Source of the DNA: Tepidanaerobacter sp. GT38
GTDB taxonomy: Bacteria; Bacillota; Thermosediminibacteria; Thermosediminibacterales; Tepidanaerobacteraceae
Direction of reading: 5' to 3'
Assembly (NCBI RefSeq): GCF_021991635.1
Contig: NZ_JAFFJA010000038.1
Span: forward strand, 1-33,226
DNA length: 33,226 nucleotides
Part shown: positions 1-8,024 of the stretch, piece by piece
Layout of the letters: every line of letters begins with the position of its first letter
Numbering within the stretch: position 1 is the stretch's first letter
The notes under the pieces: generated by a model
The model's database searches: none
The model's input: only the letters and a program-made list of their open reading frames with translations
What the model was told of the DNA's origin: nothing
Program-made: the position numbers and the translations under genes

Positions 1-165
1 AATTTTATATTATACGAGGAGAAATTAGCCAAAAATTTAAGGGAAAATAACGTAAATATACTGGAAATCGGTAGAATTGAACCTTCATTAGAAGATATAT
101 TTGTAACAATTGTCAAGGATAAAAAAAGGTTTGAGGGTGGTGAGCGAATTGGAATACGCCATTGA
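1..165 (+). CDS. ABC transporter ATP-binding protein, C-terminal end (partial)
   Basis: This is the tail of a gene that begins before the window; 54 codons are visible before the TGA stop. The end contains EPSLEDIFV, the motif that closes many ATPase subunits of ABC-2 type drug exporters. The next gene carries the very similar NPSLEDVFV at its own C-terminus. The two genes overlap by about 29 bases, which implies translational coupling. Two adjacent ATPase genes recall the duplicated ATPase of YbhF-type exporters, here as separate genes. The catalytic part lies outside the window, so the family call rests on this motif and the context. Confidence 0.75.
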   Translation, partial: NFILYEEKLAKNLRENNVNILEIGRIEPSLEDIFVTIVKDKKRFEGGERIGIRH

Positions 166-1102
166 AATAGAAAACCTTACAAAAAAATTTGGCAATTTCA
201 CGGCTGTAAATAACGTGAGCTTTAATGTAAAAAAAGGCGAAATATTCGTTTTTTTAGGTCCAAACGGTTCGGGAAAAACGACGGTTATCAGAATGTTGAT
301 AGGTCTCTTGACCCCCACTTCCGGTTTAGGTCGAGTGCTTGATTTTGACATTGTCAAAAATCCAGAGCAAATAAGATTAAACATAGGTTATATGTCTCAG
401 AAATTTAGTCTTTACGATGAGCTTACCGTTGAGGAGAATCTGGATTTTTATGCCGGGGTATATTTAGTACCAAAGGACGTTTTACAGCAGAGGAAGAGGG
501 AAATTTTAGAAATGGCGGATTTAGTAGGTCGTGAAAATTCCATAACTGCTACTTTGTCTGGCGGGTGGAAGCAGAGGTTGGCGCTGGGGTGTGCTATAAT
601 TCATAATCCCAAGCTGGTTTTTCTTGATGAACCAACAGGTGGTGTAGACCCGGTAGCTAGGCGCCAGTTTTGGGACCTTATATACCGGCTGTCGGAAAAT
701 GGTGTAACGGTTATGGTCACAACCCATTACATGGATGAAGCCGAGCATTGTAATACTATAGGGTTTATACACTACGGTAATCTCTTGGCTGTGGATACTC
801 CTGAAAACCTAAAAAAGAATCAGATGAAAGGCCAAATAATCGAAATTAAATGCGATAAATTAATGGAATCTCTAGAACTATTGAAAACAGTCGATTTTGT
901 AAAGGATGCTGCTGTCTACGGGCAAGGTTTGCATATAGTAGTGGATGATGCGAAACGCTATCTTGTAACTCTCGCTGATATACTAAAAAGCGGTGGGGTC
1001 AAAGTGGCTAATATTAAGCATGTAAATCCGTCATTGGAAGATGTGTTTGTATTCTTAGTAGAAAATGAAAGTAGAAAACAGTTCATTAGAGAAATGATGT
1101 AG
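137..1102 (+). CDS. ABC-2 type exporter, ATP-binding protein
   Basis: This 321-residue cytoplasmic ATPase should power the ABC-2 permease encoded next. Walker A GPNGSGKT is at residues 41-48, the signature LSGGWKQR at 140-147, Walker B with LDEP near 159-166, and the H-loop histidine (TTHYMDEAEH) near 197. The LSGGWKQRLALG form and the C-terminal SLEDVFV are typical of drug or multidrug exporters of the YbhF/CcmA type. I chose the GTG at 137 because AAAAAGG lies 7 bases before it. GTG at 140 is equally possible, and a TTG at 110 lacks a good ribosome site. The start overlaps the end of the upstream ATPase gene. The transported substrate cannot be read from the sequence. Confidence 0.88.
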   Translation: MVSELEYAIEIENLTKKFGNFTAVNNVSFNVKKGEIFVFLGPNGSGKTTVIRMLIGLLTPTSGLGRVLDFDIVKNPEQIRLNIGYMSQKFSLYDELTVEENLDFYAGVYLVPKDVLQQRKREILEMADLVGRENSITATLSGGWKQRLALGCAIIHNPKLVFLDEPTGGVDPVARRQFWDLIYRLSENGVTVMVTTHYMDEAEHCNTIGFIHYGNLLAVDTPENLKKNQMKGQIIEIKCDKLMESLELLKTVDFVKDAAVYGQGLHIVVDDAKRYLVTLADILKSGGVKVANIKHVNPSLEDVFVFLVENESRKQFIREMM

Positions 1103-1122
1103 CTACACTGGAGGTGTTTTGG

Positions 1123-2262
1123 TTGAAACTTAATTTTAGAAGGATTATTGCTATAATCAACAAAGAGTTTATACAAATAAGGCGTGATCCTAGGACAATT
1201 GCTCTTATACTGATGATGCCGATAATGCAGCTTTTGCTTTTTGGTTATGCGGTTTCAAACAATGTGGACCATGTTCCCACAGCAGTATTAAACTTAGATA
1301 TAGGTTCACAAAGCCGCAAGCTTTTATCAAGTTTTTCTAACTCCCAGTACTTTGATTTAGATTATTATGTTAAAAGTATAGATGATGTTCAGAAACTTGT
1401 AGATAAGGGCGCTGTAAAGGCCGGTATAATTATCCCTCCGGACTATTCGGAAAATATAGCAAGAGGCAAGACAGCTCAGATTCAATTGGTTGTTGACGGC
1501 ACAGATCCAACTACGGCACAAGTTATACTGTCTAGTGCTGGTTCTATTACTCAGGTATATTCAACTGAAATAGTATCACAAAAGATTCAAACCCTCACTC
1601 AGGGGCGAAAGCTGTCAGGGGTTTTAGATATTAGGCCAAGGGTTTGGTACAATCCCGATATGGACAGTGTTTATTTTAACATCCCAGGGTTAATAGGTAT
1701 AATTCTTCAAAATATTACACTTATGCTCACATCTTTTGCTTTGGTTAGGGAAAGGGAGCGGGGAACGCTTGAACAGCTTATTGTGACACCTATTAAGAAA
1801 ATGGAACTAATGATAGGAAAAATAGTACCTTACATAATTATTGGCTTTGTAGACCTCATATTGGCGGTGGCTATAGGTACATTGTGGTTTAAGGTTCCGA
1901 TTACTGGAAATATACTGCTTCTATTTGCTTTTTCCATAATGTTCCTTTTAGGTGCATTAGGGGTGGGGCTCTTTATATCTACTATATCTAATACACAGTT
2001 ACAAGCAATGCAGCTTTCAATGTTTTTGATAATGCCCAATATACTTCTTTCAGGTTTTATGTTTCCCAGAGATGCCATGCCGAAAGTTATTTATATGCTG
2101 AGCAACTTTATACCGCTGACATATTTTCTTAAAGTCCTAAGGGGTATCATACTTAAAGGTGTAGGCATCGAGTACTTATGGCCAGAATTTATGATACTGG
2201 TGGTATTTGGCGTAGGAGTTTTGGTGTTGGCAGCAGGAAAGTTCCAAAAACGCATCGGTTAA
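1123..2262 (+). CDS. ABC-2 type exporter permease
   Basis: This membrane protein of 379 residues has the ABC-2 family layout. One transmembrane helix is near the N-terminus, in a MMPIMQLLLFGYAV-type segment. A large extracytoplasmic domain follows (about residues 45-180), then five further helices. The family motif REREXGTLEQL is seen as RERERGTLEQLIVTPI between helices two and three. The TTG at 1123 is the likely start because GGAGG lies eight bases upstream; the in-frame GTG at 1114 overlaps that ribosome site. It follows the ATPase by 20 bases and precedes the TolC-like gene by 12, so the three are one transcription unit. Substrate is unknown; YbhS/YbhR-type drug export is the nearest family. 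Confidence 0.88.
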   Translation: MKLNFRRIIAIINKEFIQIRRDPRTIALILMMPIMQLLLFGYAVSNNVDHVPTAVLNLDIGSQSRKLLSSFSNSQYFDLDYYVKSIDDVQKLVDKGAVKAGIIIPPDYSENIARGKTAQIQLVVDGTDPTTAQVILSSAGSITQVYSTEIVSQKIQTLTQGRKLSGVLDIRPRVWYNPDMDSVYFNIPGLIGIILQNITLMLTSFALVRERERGTLEQLIVTPIKKMELMIGKIVPYIIIGFVDLILAVAIGTLWFKVPITGNILLLFAFSIMFLLGALGVGLFISTISNTQLQAMQLSMFLIMPNILLSGFMFPRDAMPKVIYMLSNFIPLTYFLKVLRGIILKGVGIEYLWPEFMILVVFGVGVLVLAAGKFQKRIG

Positions 2263-2274
2263 GGAGGAATTTAT

Positions 2275-3462
2275 GTGAGATTACAAAAAAAGTTGTTGGG
2301 TATGTTGTTAGTGACACTGTTTGTATTTATTACTTATGCAAAAGCCGTCTTAGCGCAGGAATCTATAGTAGAAGATAACAATATCCAATTTACTCTACAA
2401 GAAAGCATCGAAAAAGCCTTAAGGGACAATATTAGTTTAAAAATATTAAATGAGAATTACAATAAAGCAATTATAGAGAGAAAGGAAGCTAAGTCAAAAG
2501 CCGATAAAATAGAAGAGGCACAGGATATGATGAAATATTACAGAGCATTGCCTGGCGCAGGTTCAGTTAAGCTTGAACAAATGGATTTTAATGCTTTTAG
2601 TTTCGAAGGATACCAAGCCAAGGATGTATTGCCTAAACTTAAAAAAGCAGAAGAATTAATATTAAAGAAAAATTTAGAACTAGAAAAGCGAAATTTAAGC
2701 ATAGAAGTAACAAAATTATATTTCAATGTGCTACTGGCTCAGGACAATTTAAAGAATGCAAAAATCCAATTAGAAAGGTCAAAAACCCAGCTTAAAAATG
2801 CTCAATTGAGCTTTGAACAAGGAATATCAGCCCAAGATGCCGTATTGATGGCACAGGCAAATCTATCAAACTCGTATACGAACCTTTATTCTGCAGAAAA
2901 AAGGTTGCAGCTTGCCCAAATGAATCTTAATAAAATAATGGGGCGTGAACTCACTGCTCCCATAGAGCTCACGACACAGTTTGCTTATAAACCGGAGATC
3001 CTAGGCGATGTTGAAGAAATGGTCAAAGAAGCCTTAACTGTAAGACCTGAAGTTATAAGCGTGCGTGCGATGAGAGATGTTGCAAAAGAAAGTTTTGACC
3101 TTGCCTCAAGTTACTATACAAGTAACACATATATCTACCAAAAAGCTAAAATTGATTTAGAAAAGGCAAATTTAGCGGTAATAGAAGCGGAAGAATCAGT
3201 GAAGCTTGCTGTAAGAGCAGCATATCTTAAAGTTGAAGAAGCAGCCAAAAAGCTTGAAGCTGCTACAAAATTCAAAGAAACGGCACAAGAGTCTTATCGA
3301 ATTACAGAATTAATGGCAAAATCTCAAGTAGCTACGATTATTGATGTGCTGGCTGCCCAAGAAAAATTATACCAGGCAGAGCTTGCTTATTCTTCAGCAG
3401 TGCTAGATTACAATATAGCAAAGGCGGAACTTGACAATTGGGTCGGAAAAGAGTTAATGTAA
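2275..3462 (+). CDS. TolC-like outer membrane efflux family protein
   Basis: The 395-residue product begins with a signal peptide (hydrophobic run near residues 8-24, cleavage plausible after AKAVLA). The rest is two halves of long alpha-helices rich in Ala, Lys, Glu and Gln, as in the TolC/OEP family. The typical second-half phrases AAYLKVEEAAKKLEAA and LAAQEKLYQAELAYSSAVLDYNIAKAEL are present. It is shorter than E. coli TolC, and the segments where TolC carries its beta-strands are short. The GTG at 2275 follows AAGGAGG; an ATG two bases earlier hits a stop at once. Co-transcription with the exporter suggests a tripartite-like pump, although a clostridium should lack an outer membrane. The role at a single-membrane surface is unclear. 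Confidence 0.82.
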   Translation: MRLQKKLLGMLLVTLFVFITYAKAVLAQESIVEDNNIQFTLQESIEKALRDNISLKILNENYNKAIIERKEAKSKADKIEEAQDMMKYYRALPGAGSVKLEQMDFNAFSFEGYQAKDVLPKLKKAEELILKKNLELEKRNLSIEVTKLYFNVLLAQDNLKNAKIQLERSKTQLKNAQLSFEQGISAQDAVLMAQANLSNSYTNLYSAEKRLQLAQMNLNKIMGRELTAPIELTTQFAYKPEILGDVEEMVKEALTVRPEVISVRAMRDVAKESFDLASSYYTSNTYIYQKAKIDLEKANLAVIEAEESVKLAVRAAYLKVEEAAKKLEAATKFKETAQESYRITELMAKSQVATIIDVLAAQEKLYQAELAYSSAVLDYNIAKAELDNWVGKELM

Positions 3463-3490
3463 ATCTAAACTTACATATGCAATAAGTGAG

Positions 3491-4081
3491 GTGGTAAAAA
3501 TAAAAAAGGAATTGTTAAGACAGGCAGCCATAGATGTTATAGCAGAAAACGGATTTCACGATGCAACAATAGAAAAGATTGCAGCTAAAGCGAAAGTAGC
3601 AGTTGGCACTGTGTATAATTACTTTGAAAATAAAGAGAGCATATTAGATTATATATTTCAGGTTGAATATGAAAAGCGGGTTGAATTTCTCAGTGAACTT
3701 AGTAAGGAGAATAAAGATCCCTTGGACAAAATCCGGGAAATTATGGCCTTTCATTTTTCTGAGCTCAAACAAAATCCAAACTTGGCAAAAGTGATCTTAA
3801 AAGAGCGCAGCTTCAATAAGCAAGATAAAATGAGCAATATAAGAAATTTTGAACAACTTCCTATTTATATCAGTAAGATTATACAAGATGGTATAGACAA
3901 ATCACTAATAAGAAAGTGTAATGCCGAAATTTTATCTGTAGTGCTTTTTGGAAGCATTGAAGCTATTTTAACTAAATTTATTATTGAAAACGAGCAAAGT
4001 GATAAATCAGACAGTCTGGATATAGCTGCTGATGAAATTTGGAAGCTCCTGAAGTTCGGTCTTACTCCATCTCAAACTTAA
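3491..4081 (+). CDS. TetR/AcrR family transcriptional regulator
   Basis: This 196-residue DNA-binding protein has a TetR-type helix-turn-helix at residues about 8-55, with the family phrases IAENGFHDATIEKIAAKAKVAVGTVYNYFENKE. The ligand-binding C-terminal half is variable, as usual. It is the last gene of the exporter cassette and is likely its local repressor, which is inference from position. The start is uncertain. GTG at 3491 has the only ribosome-site-like bases (GAGGTGG, 3488-3494) overlapping it, so initiation could fall slightly downstream: at the ATA codon at 3500, or at the TTG at 3512 preceded by AAAAAAGGA. A strong terminator follows immediately. Confidence 0.88.
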   Translation: MVKIKKELLRQAAIDVIAENGFHDATIEKIAAKAKVAVGTVYNYFENKESILDYIFQVEYEKRVEFLSELSKENKDPLDKIREIMAFHFSELKQNPNLAKVILKERSFNKQDKMSNIRNFEQLPIYISKIIQDGIDKSLIRKCNAEILSVVLFGSIEAILTKFIIENEQSDKSDSLDIAADEIWKLLKFGLTPSQT

Positions 4082-4082
4082 C

Positions 4083-4124
4083 AAAAAAAGCACCTGGACC
4101 TACATTAACCCAGGTGCTTTTTGT
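4083..4124. terminator. Bidirectional terminator between tetR and opuAA genes
   Basis: A perfect stem of AAAAGCACCTGG with CCAGGTGCTTTT encloses a loop of about 12 bases. A-tracts lie on the left and T-tracts on the right, so it can end transcription of both converging operons. Confidence 0.9.
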
Positions 4125-4128
4125 TTCC

Positions 4129-5334
4129 TTATGCAGGTGTATCATTAGTTGAATTAATAGGCAAGAGTCCTGAAAGTATGGAAGTGCGCACGATTATGCC
4201 TAAAAGCTTGTTTTCATCATCTACTACAACTATGGGATATTTTGATTTTACAGCATTTTCAAGAAGGTTTTCAATGTACTCATCTGGTGAAGTTTTGTAG
4301 AAATCGTGCCGCAATAATTCTTTCAGAGATGATTGCTTGTTTTTAACTGCATCTACACAATCATCTATAGTCACAATACCTTCTAATTCCATATTTCTTC
4401 CAACTACAAACACACTTGATATGTTGCTTGCCTGCATTTCTTTGATAGCGACCCTTACACCGTCTTTTATGGATACTAAGGCATTGGGTTTTCTCATGAT
4501 ATTTTTAGCCTGAATTACCTTTGTTCTATCAATACTTTTGACAAATTCCTCTATATATTCATTTGAGGGGTTATTTAGTATTTCTTCAGGGGTTCCCTGT
4601 TGTACAATTTTCCCATCTTTCATAACTGCCACTCTATCGCCCAGTTTAAATGCTTCATTTATGTCATGGGTAATAAAAATTATGGTCTTTTTTAGTTTCG
4701 ATTGAATTTCCAAAAGCTCAATCTGCATATCTCGGCGGATAAGCGGGTCTAAGGCGCTAAAAGGTTCATCCATAAGCAGTATATCCGGGTTATTAGCGAG
4801 GGCTCGGGCAAGGCCCACCCTTTGCTGCATTCCACCACTGAGCTCAGTGGGCATTTTATCTTCCCAGCCTTTAAGCCCTACACTTTCTAGAGCTTCAAGG
4901 GCGATTTGCCGTCTTTTGTCTTTATTGATATTCCGTATTTCAAGGCCATATTCCACATTGCCAAGGACTGTTCTATGTGTAAACAGACCAAAGTTTTGAA
5001 ATACCATGGCAACTTTGTTTTGCCTAAATTCCCGTAGTTGTTGCCTGTCGTACTTAACTATATCTTCACCATCTATTAAAATTTCACCTGCAGTTGGCCT
5101 GTTTAAAAGATTAAGACATCTAATAAGTGTGGATTTTCCGCTGCCGGAAAGCCCCATTATTACAAAGAACTCACCTTCGTCAACTGTAAATGAAGCGTTG
5201 TTTACACCGACAGTTTGACCTGTTGTTTTTAATATTTTTTCTTTTGTCCAGCCCTCTTTTAATCTTTTAAGAGCAAGTTTTGGCTTTGAACCAAATATTT
5301 TATATAAGTTTTTAACTTCTATTTTTTTTGACAT
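4129..5334 (-). CDS. opuAA: Glycine betaine/proline ABC transporter, ATP-binding protein with CBS domains
   Basis: This 401-residue ATPase energises the OpuA/ProU type compatible-solute importer. Walker A GLSGSGKS is at 61-68, the signature LSGGMQQR at 165-172 and Walker B ILLMDEP at 185-191. A pair of CBS domains fills residues about 275-395. In OpuA these domains sense ionic strength and control transport (known for the family). The ATG at 5334 is preferred because GGGAGAG lies nine bases upstream; an in-frame TTG 18 bases earlier overlaps that site. It is third in an operon whose order is binding protein, permease, ATPase, the reverse of Bacillus opuA. Proline betaine or choline cannot be excluded as substrates. 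Confidence 0.9.
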   Translation of the reverse strand: MSKKIEVKNLYKIFGSKPKLALKRLKEGWTKEKILKTTGQTVGVNNASFTVDEGEFFVIMGLSGSGKSTLIRCLNLLNRPTAGEILIDGEDIVKYDRQQLREFRQNKVAMVFQNFGLFTHRTVLGNVEYGLEIRNINKDKRRQIALEALESVGLKGWEDKMPTELSGGMQQRVGLARALANNPDILLMDEPFSALDPLIRRDMQIELLEIQSKLKKTIIFITHDINEAFKLGDRVAVMKDGKIVQQGTPEEILNNPSNEYIEEFVKSIDRTKVIQAKNIMRKPNALVSIKDGVRVAIKEMQASNISSVFVVGRNMELEGIVTIDDCVDAVKNKQSSLKELLRHDFYKTSPDEYIENLLENAVKSKYPIVVVDDENKLLGIIVRTSILSGLLPINSTNDTPA

Positions 5335-5357
5335 TATGCAATTCTCTCCCAAGGATT

Positions 5358-6206
5358 TTATACATGTTCATATTTTTTGGAAATCATTTGAGTAAGCCTG
5401 TCGATAATAATGGCAAGAAAGACTATACTAATGCCTGAGTTAAAGCCCATGGCAATATCAGTTCTGTTTATGGCAATTATGACATTTTCACCAAGACCTT
5501 TTGCCCCAATCATCGAAGAAGTGACCACCATAGACATTGCCAACATCGTTGTCTGGTTTATACCTGCCATAATAGTGGGCATTGCTTGAGGCAGCTCAAC
5601 CTTTACTAGCGCCTGCCATCTAGATGAGCCAAAGGCATAAGCGGCTTCTCTCATTTCTTTAGGCACCCGTTTTATAGCCAAACTAGTTAATCTTATACAG
5701 GGTGGAGTAGAATAAACTATAGTTGCAAATACTGCAGGCACAGTCCCTAAACCAAAGAAAATCATGGCAGGAATCAGGTAGACAAAGCTTGGCATTGTCT
5801 GCATGCCGTCAAGCAGCGGCTTCAAAAGGGCCTCCAGCTTTTGATTATATGCCGAATATATACCTATAGGTATTCCAATGATTATGCTCAGTATTACTGA
5901 TGTTATTACAATGGCCAAGGTGAAAATCATATCCTCCCAAAGACCTATCAAGCCTATTAACATAATCATCATGGCATATCCAAGGCCTGATTTGAAACTT
6001 TTCAACTTCCAACCCAGTAAGAAAATCAGCAAAATGAACAAGAACCACGGTATAAACGACAAACCATCTTGTATGTTAAATACAATCCATTTTATAACAT
6101 CTGTCAGAGCATCGAAAAATCCTTGAAAGTTTAATATAAGCCAATCGACCAGTGCTTCTATATACATTCCTGGATCAAATTTTATTAATTCAGGAAAACT
6201 ATTCAT
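5358..6206 (-). CDS. opuAB: Glycine betaine/proline ABC transporter permease
   Basis: This integral membrane protein of 282 residues has several transmembrane helices. The MetI/ProW-type inner-membrane component signature is around EMREAAYAFGSSRWQALVKVELPQAMPTIMAGINQ, the loop that docks on the ATPase. Its N-terminal part, with an amphipathic segment and WIVFNIQDGLSFIPWFL, resembles ProW/OpuAB. The ATG at 6206 is supported by TGAGG nine bases upstream; an in-frame GTG at 6221 lies within that ribosome site. It sits 20 bases after the binding-protein gene and 23 bases before the ATPase gene. The assignment is clear at family level. Confidence 0.9.
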   Translation of the reverse strand: MNSFPELIKFDPGMYIEALVDWLILNFQGFFDALTDVIKWIVFNIQDGLSFIPWFLFILLIFLLGWKLKSFKSGLGYAMMIMLIGLIGLWEDMIFTLAIVITSVILSIIIGIPIGIYSAYNQKLEALLKPLLDGMQTMPSFVYLIPAMIFFGLGTVPAVFATIVYSTPPCIRLTSLAIKRVPKEMREAAYAFGSSRWQALVKVELPQAMPTIMAGINQTTMLAMSMVVTSSMIGAKGLGENVIIAINRTDIAMGFNSGISIVFLAIIIDRLTQMISKKYEHV

Positions 6207-6226
6207 TTTTATAAACCTCACTTCAA

Positions 6227-7216
6227 CTAGAGTGCTTCTTTAACTTTGCTTGCAATGTCTTCTGGCAGCCACTGTGTCCACAAATCATCATATTCTTGTA
6301 AAAACCATTTTGCAGCTTCGTCAGCGTCTGCATCGTTCTCCTGCATGTAAGCCAACATTTTGTTAGTAAGCTCCGAGCTTGTTTCATAGTTCTTTAAAAA
6401 TTCCACTACTTCTGGAGCTTTTTCAGCAAGGTCTTTATTTACGGCTACAGTGACTTTAACACCCGGGAATTCGCAAGCATATCCATCTTCCCATTTGGCC
6501 TCATCATATGGCTCATCCTCAAGCAAAGTCATATCATATTTACCCATAATCCATGTGGGTTCCCAATAGTATCCTACCCAAGGCTCACCTCTTTGAACGG
6601 CCGATACTATTGAAGTGCTCAATGCCGTATCAGAGCCAGGATTAAAGTAATCATAATGTTCATCTAGGCCGTATGTTTCAAACTTGGTGCGAAGCACTTC
6701 ATCAGCAAACCAGTTAGGAGGAGAACCATAAATTCTTCCCTGATTGGGATTATCGGGATCCTTGAATATTTCCCAATATTTAGGCAAATCTTTAACTGAC
6801 TTTAAATCAGGAGCAATTGGGTCAAGCCCTCTTTCGGCATCTCCTTTTATCACATATGTTGGCACGTAAAGCCCTTGAGCATTGTCGTCAAAGTTTACGG
6901 ATAGTTCTAAGATGTCACCGCTTTTGATACCAGTATCATATACTTCTTTAAAATTGTCGGTCCAGGCTTCCATATAAATATCGATGTCTCCCTGAATCAG
7001 CCCTTGTAAGGTTATAGATGATGAACCTGTTATCACATCAGTTTTATAACCATATCCATTTTCAAGTATAAAGCCTGCTATAGAGTTGTGAATTCTTATA
7101 CTGTCCCAACCGGCATCAGCGAAAACTAATACATCACTGGTTTCAGATGTATCATTTCGCGATGAGCAAGCAGTTATAAGGAAAATAACACCGATAGCTA
7201 TCACTACGAAGCTCAA
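6227..7216 (-). CDS. opuAC: Glycine betaine ABC transporter substrate-binding lipoprotein
   Basis: The product is an exported lipoprotein: a hydrophobic signal segment ends in LITAC, with the cysteine as lipidation site. The mature part matches OpuAC/ProX-type binding proteins, including VFADAGWDSIRIHN, GLIQGDIDIYMEAW and WVGYYWEP, which supply aromatic residues for quaternary-amine binding. The TTG at 7216 gives a signal peptide with no basic residue. The frame stays open further upstream, adding FFSKSLK. A very good ribosome site (AAAGGAG, 7250-7256) stands nine bases before an in-frame ATC at 7238-7240, so translation may really begin at this rare codon and give 337 residues. It is the first gene of the opu operon. 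Confidence 0.88.
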   Translation of the reverse strand: MSFVVIAIGVIFLITACSSRNDTSETSDVLVFADAGWDSIRIHNSIAGFILENGYGYKTDVITGSSSITLQGLIQGDIDIYMEAWTDNFKEVYDTGIKSGDILELSVNFDDNAQGLYVPTYVIKGDAERGLDPIAPDLKSVKDLPKYWEIFKDPDNPNQGRIYGSPPNWFADEVLRTKFETYGLDEHYDYFNPGSDTALSTSIVSAVQRGEPWVGYYWEPTWIMGKYDMTLLEDEPYDEAKWEDGYACEFPGVKVTVAVNKDLAEKAPEVVEFLKNYETSSELTNKMLAYMQENDADADEAAKWFLQEYDDLWTQWLPEDIASKVKEAL

Positions 7217-7268
7217 CTTTAGACTTTTTGAAAAAAAGATAACGAACCACTCCTTTTATAAAAATTAA

Positions 7269-7294
7269 AGTTCTATGTGATGATACATAGAACT
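7269..7294. promoter_or_regulatory. Palindrome at the opu promoter, candidate operator or leader hairpin
   Basis: A perfect 10-bp inverted repeat, AGTTCTATGT and ACATAGAACT, is separated by six bases. On the minus strand it falls just downstream of the predicted opu transcription start, a usual place for a repressor operator. As RNA it could also form a leader hairpin. On the plus strand it is followed by a T-run and could act as a terminator. Confidence 0.65.
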
Positions 7295-7304
7295 CTTTTT
7301 TAGT

Positions 7305-7333
7305 ATTATAACCCATAACAAGAATTATCGCAA
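7305..7333 (-). promoter_or_regulatory. Promoter of the opu operon
   Basis: Read on the minus strand, TTGCGA (7328-7333) and TATAAT (7305-7310) are separated by 17 bases. This is a good vegetative promoter pointing at the binding-protein gene. Confidence 0.75.
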
Positions 7334-7352
7334 ATTAGTTCGACTTCAAACC

Positions 7353-7630
7353 ATGCTGGCAAAAAAAGACCGGACAACAGTAAACAGATGGAACTCATAT
7401 CAATCGAAGAACTGGTTCCAAGAGATCACCCATTACGCGCAATTGAAGAAAGTATTGACTTTAGCTTTATAAAGCGTGATTTACTTCATGAGATAAACCA
7501 AGATCGTATTGCTCATGGTAAAAAGCCCATTGAAGACGAATATGAAGAATATGACGAAGATGATTTAGATGAACCACACAGCAAAAACGACACACATCGA
7601 GATGAACATAACAATAAACATAAGCCATAG
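7353..7630 (+). pseudogene. IS1182-family transposase remnant with internal deletion
   Basis: The reading frame from 7388 starts with QMELISIEELVPRDHPLRAI, then IDFSFI, which is the N-terminal pattern of IS1182-type transposases. After FIKRDLL it jumps to INQDRIAHGKKPIE, a pattern from the middle of the same proteins, so several hundred bases are missing. The original start is probably the ATG at 7353 (MLAKK), which is joined to the rest only by a frameshift in the A7 run at 7361-7367. No catalytic domain and no terminal inverted repeats are visible. The end runs into the NhaC remnant. Family recognition is from memory of motifs. Confidence 0.75.
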
Positions 7631-7920
7631 CCAATAATACGGTGTCAATTATTATAAACGGTCCGATAGCTAGGGAAATATCACAAGAATATAAAGTTGA
7701 CCCTCGAAGGTCTGCATCACTTCTTGACATTTTCTCGTGCGTTATGCAGGGGGCCATACCTTACGGAGCTCAGATGCTAATGGTAGGGAGTTTTACTAAC
7801 GGCGCTGTGTCCCCTATACAGGTAATACCCCTCTTGTGGTATCAATGGCTATTGGCTTTATCTGCCATAATATCTATATTCATACCTTTTGCTGATCAAG
7901 CAATAAAAAAACATCCATAG
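7624..7920 (+). pseudogene. NhaC-type Na+/H+ antiporter, C-terminal remnant
   Basis: About 98 codons are readable, starting at AIANNTVSIIINGPIAREIS and including DPRRSASLLDIFSCVMQG, IPYGAQMLMV and a final hydrophobic helix. This pattern matches the last third of NhaC family antiporters. There is no ribosome site, and the frame is closed by TAA at 7621. The N-terminal two thirds are therefore gone, apparently replaced by the transposase scar directly upstream. It is very unlikely to make a working transporter. Confidence 0.75.
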
Positions 7921-8024
7921 GATTGGGATCAAAATAAGGCTATGTAATTGTGCTTAACTGAATTATTATTAATTTTCGCCATTTACTCCCGCTATAATTA
8001 AAGCAATGATGGCGGGAATATTAT

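Noticed and set aside
7991..8017. TCCCGC/GCGGGA hairpin after the thioesterase gene
   Set aside because: The stem is short, the loop long and no T-run follows on the gene's strand, so I do not call a terminator.
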